Shown: positions 61,840 through 64,000 of the stretch, in pieces
How positions within the stretch are numbered: position 1 is the first letter of the stretch
Layout of the letters: every line of letters begins with the position of its first letter
Assembly (NCBI RefSeq): GCF_008764295.1
Contig: NZ_VTQX01000013.1
Coordinates: 1 to 64,000, forward strand
Length of the DNA: 64,000 nt
DNA from: Bacillus methanolicus
GTDB lineage: Bacteria; Bacillota; Bacilli; Bacillales; Cytobacillaceae
Reading direction: 5' to 3'
Notes under the pieces: model-generated
The model's input: only the letters and a program-made list of their open reading frames with translations
What the model was told of the DNA's origin: nothing
Database searches by the model: none
Program-made: the position numbers and the translations under genes

Positions 61840-61868
61840 TTGAAATGTTCTTTATAAAGAACTATAAT
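61840..61868 (+). promoter_or_regulatory. consensus promoter with perfect SinR operator filling the spacer
   Basis: TTGAAA (61840-61845), a 17-bp spacer and TATAAT (61863-61868). The spacer contains GTTCTTTATAAAGAAC (61847-61862), a perfect palindrome of two SinR heptamers with the 2-bp gap seen in the SinR-DNA structure. Binding here should block RNA polymerase. It drives the GT14-type and decarboxylase genes. Confidence 0.85.
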
Positions 61869-61993
61869 GTATACAAATAAGAATAAACCTTGTTTTTTCT
61901 GAGAAATGTTCAGTATAAATAACGAGAGTGTAGATAGATAAAGTCATCAGTGAATGAAACGTAAAGCTATTTTCTTAAAAAGGAGTCTTGAAA

Positions 61994-62920
61994 TTGAAGG
62001 GAACGGCAAAGACCGCTTTTATGTTGCTTGTGCATAATCATCCTGAACAGTTGAACAAATTTTTAGTGCAGCTAGTCGAAGAGGAGGCAGCGGATGTATT
62101 TATTCATATTGATGCGAAAAGTGATGCAAGCATAGGGGAAAGAATCATTCGGCATCCTCAGATTATGATTTTAAAAGAAAGAGTGGCTGTAAGCTGGGGT
62201 GACATTAGTCAGGTTGACGCTACGCTTCTTTTATTAGAAGCGGTTTGTAATTCGGATGCTCACTATGATTTTGTTTGCTTAAGAAGCGGGCAGGACTTAT
62301 TAGTGAGAAATGGTTTTAAACAATTTTTAGCAGAAAATAGAAATGCACTCTTTTTAGCGTATCGGCCGCTAAAAGAGAAAGATTTCGGGATGGTAAAAAT
62401 CCAATGGCCAAAAATCGTCCGAAATCGTTACGCTAATTATCATCCTTTACGCCTATTGCGCCGATTATTGCTTTGGCTTTACAAACGAGGCATTCATATT
62501 GTGCCAAACAGAAGGTATTTCCCTGAGCATTTCACGCTCTATAAGGGGTCGCAATGGTTCACAATCCCGTTTGATGCAGCTGTTTTTATTGTTGATTTTC
62601 TGAATAAGAATCGCTGGTACTATCCTTTTTTTGAACATTCATTAGTACCAGATGAGAGTTTTTTTCATACGCTTCTTTTAAATTCCTCTTACAAAGAAAA
62701 GGTCATTAATACTAATTTCTATTTTTTAAAATGGGGGGAATCGCTGAAAGAAAGAAATTCACCGCAATGTTTGCATATTGAAGACAAAGCTTTAATTGAA
62801 AGCTCTAATATGTTTTTTGCGCGGAAGTTTAATGAGGATATCGACAAAGAGATTGTGGAGTATTTTAAAGCCCGAGTGAAACTAGAGCGGGCAAATGAAT
62901 TGGCTGCACACAAATATTGA
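61994..62920 (+). CDS. core-2/I-branching-type glycosyltransferase (GT14)
   Basis: The 308-residue protein belongs to the beta-1,6-N-acetylglucosaminyltransferase-like group: FMLLVHNHPEQLNKFL, VFIHIDAKSD, FVCLRSGQDLLV (the typical SGQD), GSQWFTIPFDAAVFI and VPDESFFHTLL, which holds the likely catalytic Glu. AAAAAGGAG best fits the TTG at 61994, eight bases away, rather than the TTG at 61988. It has its own SinR-type promoter and so forms a separate transcription unit at the 3' side of the EPS genes. It may add side branches. Confidence 0.88.
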   Translation: MKGTAKTAFMLLVHNHPEQLNKFLVQLVEEEAADVFIHIDAKSDASIGERIIRHPQIMILKERVAVSWGDISQVDATLLLLEAVCNSDAHYDFVCLRSGQDLLVRNGFKQFLAENRNALFLAYRPLKEKDFGMVKIQWPKIVRNRYANYHPLRLLRRLLLWLYKRGIHIVPNRRYFPEHFTLYKGSQWFTIPFDAAVFIVDFLNKNRWYYPFFEHSLVPDESFFHTLLLNSSYKEKVINTNFYFLKWGESLKERNSPQCLHIEDKALIESSNMFFARKFNEDIDKEIVEYFKARVKLERANELAAHKY

Positions 62921-62931
62921 GGAGGCCTGTT

Positions 62932-64000
62932 TTGAAAAACTCAATACAAGATCGCAATGTAGAAATAAATTTGATGGAAAAGAATATGAATTATGAAATC
63001 GTTCAGTCGTTAGCAAAGAGCTGTGGAGGGGCTTTTTTTCTACTTGATCTCGACCAGTTGGAGAAAAACTATCATAAAATGAATCAAGCATTTAAAAAGC
63101 ATTATGACAATTTTATTGTTGCTTATTCGTATAAAACCAATTATTTGCCTGCTTTATGTACAAAGTTAATTTCATTAGGTGCTTATTCCGAGGTTGTTTC
63201 ACGATTGGAATATGACCTTGCTCTCCGATTAGGCGAGAACGGTAAGCATATTATTTTCAACGGACCGATAAAGAGTAAAGAAGATATCTATTTTGCTCTG
63301 CAGCAAGAAAGCATTATTAATTTAGATTCATTTTATGAAATAGACTACGTGAAACAATATGCCTCTGAAAATCCGTCGCGTCCAATATCACTTGGTATAA
63401 GGGTGAATTTTGCTTTAATCGAGGATGGCGAGAGTATTTTACAGGATGGTTATGATGTTAGTAGATTTGGGTTTTCAGTAGAAAATGGAGATTTAGAACG
63501 GGCGATTTACGAATTGAAAAAAATAGCGCAGGTAAAAGTAATTGGCTTACATGGGCATTTTTCTACAAAAACGCGCTCTCTGTCTTCTTATCGTTACAAA
63601 ACAGAAAGACTATGCCAGCTTGCAAAAAAATACATTAATGAAACACTGCAGTTTATTGATATTGGCGGAGGGATTTATGGGGAACTGCCAAAGAGCTTTA
63701 AAAGGACCGTTCCTTCCTTCGATGATTATGCTGCGGCGATTGGGACAGTAATGAGAAAAGAATTTGCTGGGGAGAGCAATAAGCCCGCATTAATATTGGA
63801 GCCGGGTGTTTCGATGGTTGCGAATACGATGAGCTTCGCCTGCCAAGTAATCGAACATAAGCGTGTGCAGGGGACTAGTTTTATCCTTGTTGATGGAAGT
63901 GCCTACAATATTAAACCTACTATGCATAAAAGTAATCTTCCTTTTAAAATTGTTGCAAAAAATCATAACGCAAAGCTTGAGCATTTATATCATATCGTTG
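62932..64000 (+). CDS. type III-fold PLP decarboxylase (DapDC/ornithine type), 3' end beyond the window
   Basis: The frame runs open to the window edge, 356 codons visible. From the TTG at 62932 (six bases after GGAGG) the protein contains YSYKTNY with the PLP lysine (Lys68), GLHGHFSTKTRS, DIGGGIYGELP and LEPGVSMVANT. These are the landmarks of the alanine-racemase-fold decarboxylases that act on diaminopimelate, ornithine or carboxynorspermidine. The motif with the second active-site Cys should lie beyond the edge. It is 11 bases after the GT14 gene, so it belongs to an EPS-linked unit. The substrate is undetermined. Confidence 0.88.
   Translation, partial: MKNSIQDRNVEINLMEKNMNYEIVQSLAKSCGGAFFLLDLDQLEKNYHKMNQAFKKHYDNFIVAYSYKTNYLPALCTKLISLGAYSEVVSRLEYDLALRLGENGKHIIFNGPIKSKEDIYFALQQESIINLDSFYEIDYVKQYASENPSRPISLGIRVNFALIEDGESILQDGYDVSRFGFSVENGDLERAIYELKKIAQVKVIGLHGHFSTKTRSLSSYRYKTERLCQLAKKYINETLQFIDIGGGIYGELPKSFKRTVPSFDDYAAAIGTVMRKEFAGESNKPALILEPGVSMVANTMSFACQVIEHKRVQGTSFILVDGSAYNIKPTMHKSNLPFKIVAKNHNAKLEHLYHIV

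Overview
The window comes from a low-GC, endospore-forming Bacillaceae chromosome. The evidence is the sporulation-linked genes kapB, kapD and pbpD, a SinR regulator, a seven-gene Mrp antiporter operon, and a gene order that from memory resembles the yui/mrp/yuf/yug part of the Bacillus subtilis chromosome. Genus and species cannot be fixed from the sequence. Many genes use TTG or GTG starts with strong Bacillus-type ribosome binding sites; I used these to correct several starts.

Layout. (1) 1-7147: a carbohydrate island with a YdjC/ChbG deacetylase, a GntR/UTRA regulator, a GH4 6-phospho-beta-glucosidase, and lactose/cellobiose-type PTS components IIC, IIB and IIA, plus a DUF3284 protein and two small unknown proteins. 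The gene set resembles a diacetylchitobiose or cellobiose system. It has two operator regions and a cre-like site. (2) 7565-16513: YuiC-like 3D-domain protein, YuiD, a DUF309 protein, leucyl aminopeptidase, YuiF-like transporter, two small low-complexity proteins that may be spore-associated, a DedA protein, a YuxO-like thioesterase and a FAD monooxygenase. (3) 16907-22667: mrpABCDEFG on the minus strand. (4) 23188-36684: a small anchored protein, YufK, a radical SAM/SPASM protein, PbpD, KapD, KapB, an anchored cyclophilin, PatB, YugE, YugF, AlaR-AlaT, a divergent TetR/membrane-protein pair and an XRE regulator. (5) 37012-38355: a neurotransmitter:sodium symporter gene interrupted by an early amber codon. 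(6) 38541-64000, running off the right edge: a large exopolysaccharide (EPS) locus.

The EPS locus is the most interesting part. It encodes an EpsC-type dehydratase, GalU, GalE, an EpsL-type initiating transferase, an EpsN aminotransferase, a SinR repressor, the EpsA/EpsB tyrosine-kinase pair with its PHP-type phosphatase, five glycosyltransferases of families GT4 and GT2, a Wzy-like polymerase/ligase and a Wzx flippase. These are followed by a dTDP-amino-sugar block (GNAT, RmlA, aminotransferase, RmlB), a FemAB-like acyltransferase, a GT14-type transferase and a PLP decarboxylase cut by the window end. Palindromes with the SinR operator geometry (GTTCTTT, 2 bp, AAAGAAC) sit in the promoter region before the first gene and, as a perfect copy, inside the 17-bp spacer of a consensus promoter at 61840-61868. 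A long structured leader (about 38905-39176) precedes the first gene and looks like an EAR (epsC) antitermination RNA. The locus therefore appears to carry its own repressor, its target sites and a readthrough RNA.

Other structure outside the genes: at least six copies of a dispersed repeat of about 90-170 bp with inverted ends; two intergenic arrays of short cores repeated at strict 20- or 21-bp intervals (CGCCGATATAT and TTCCGGAA); and a left-edge hairpin that may be the end of an IS200/IS605-type element.
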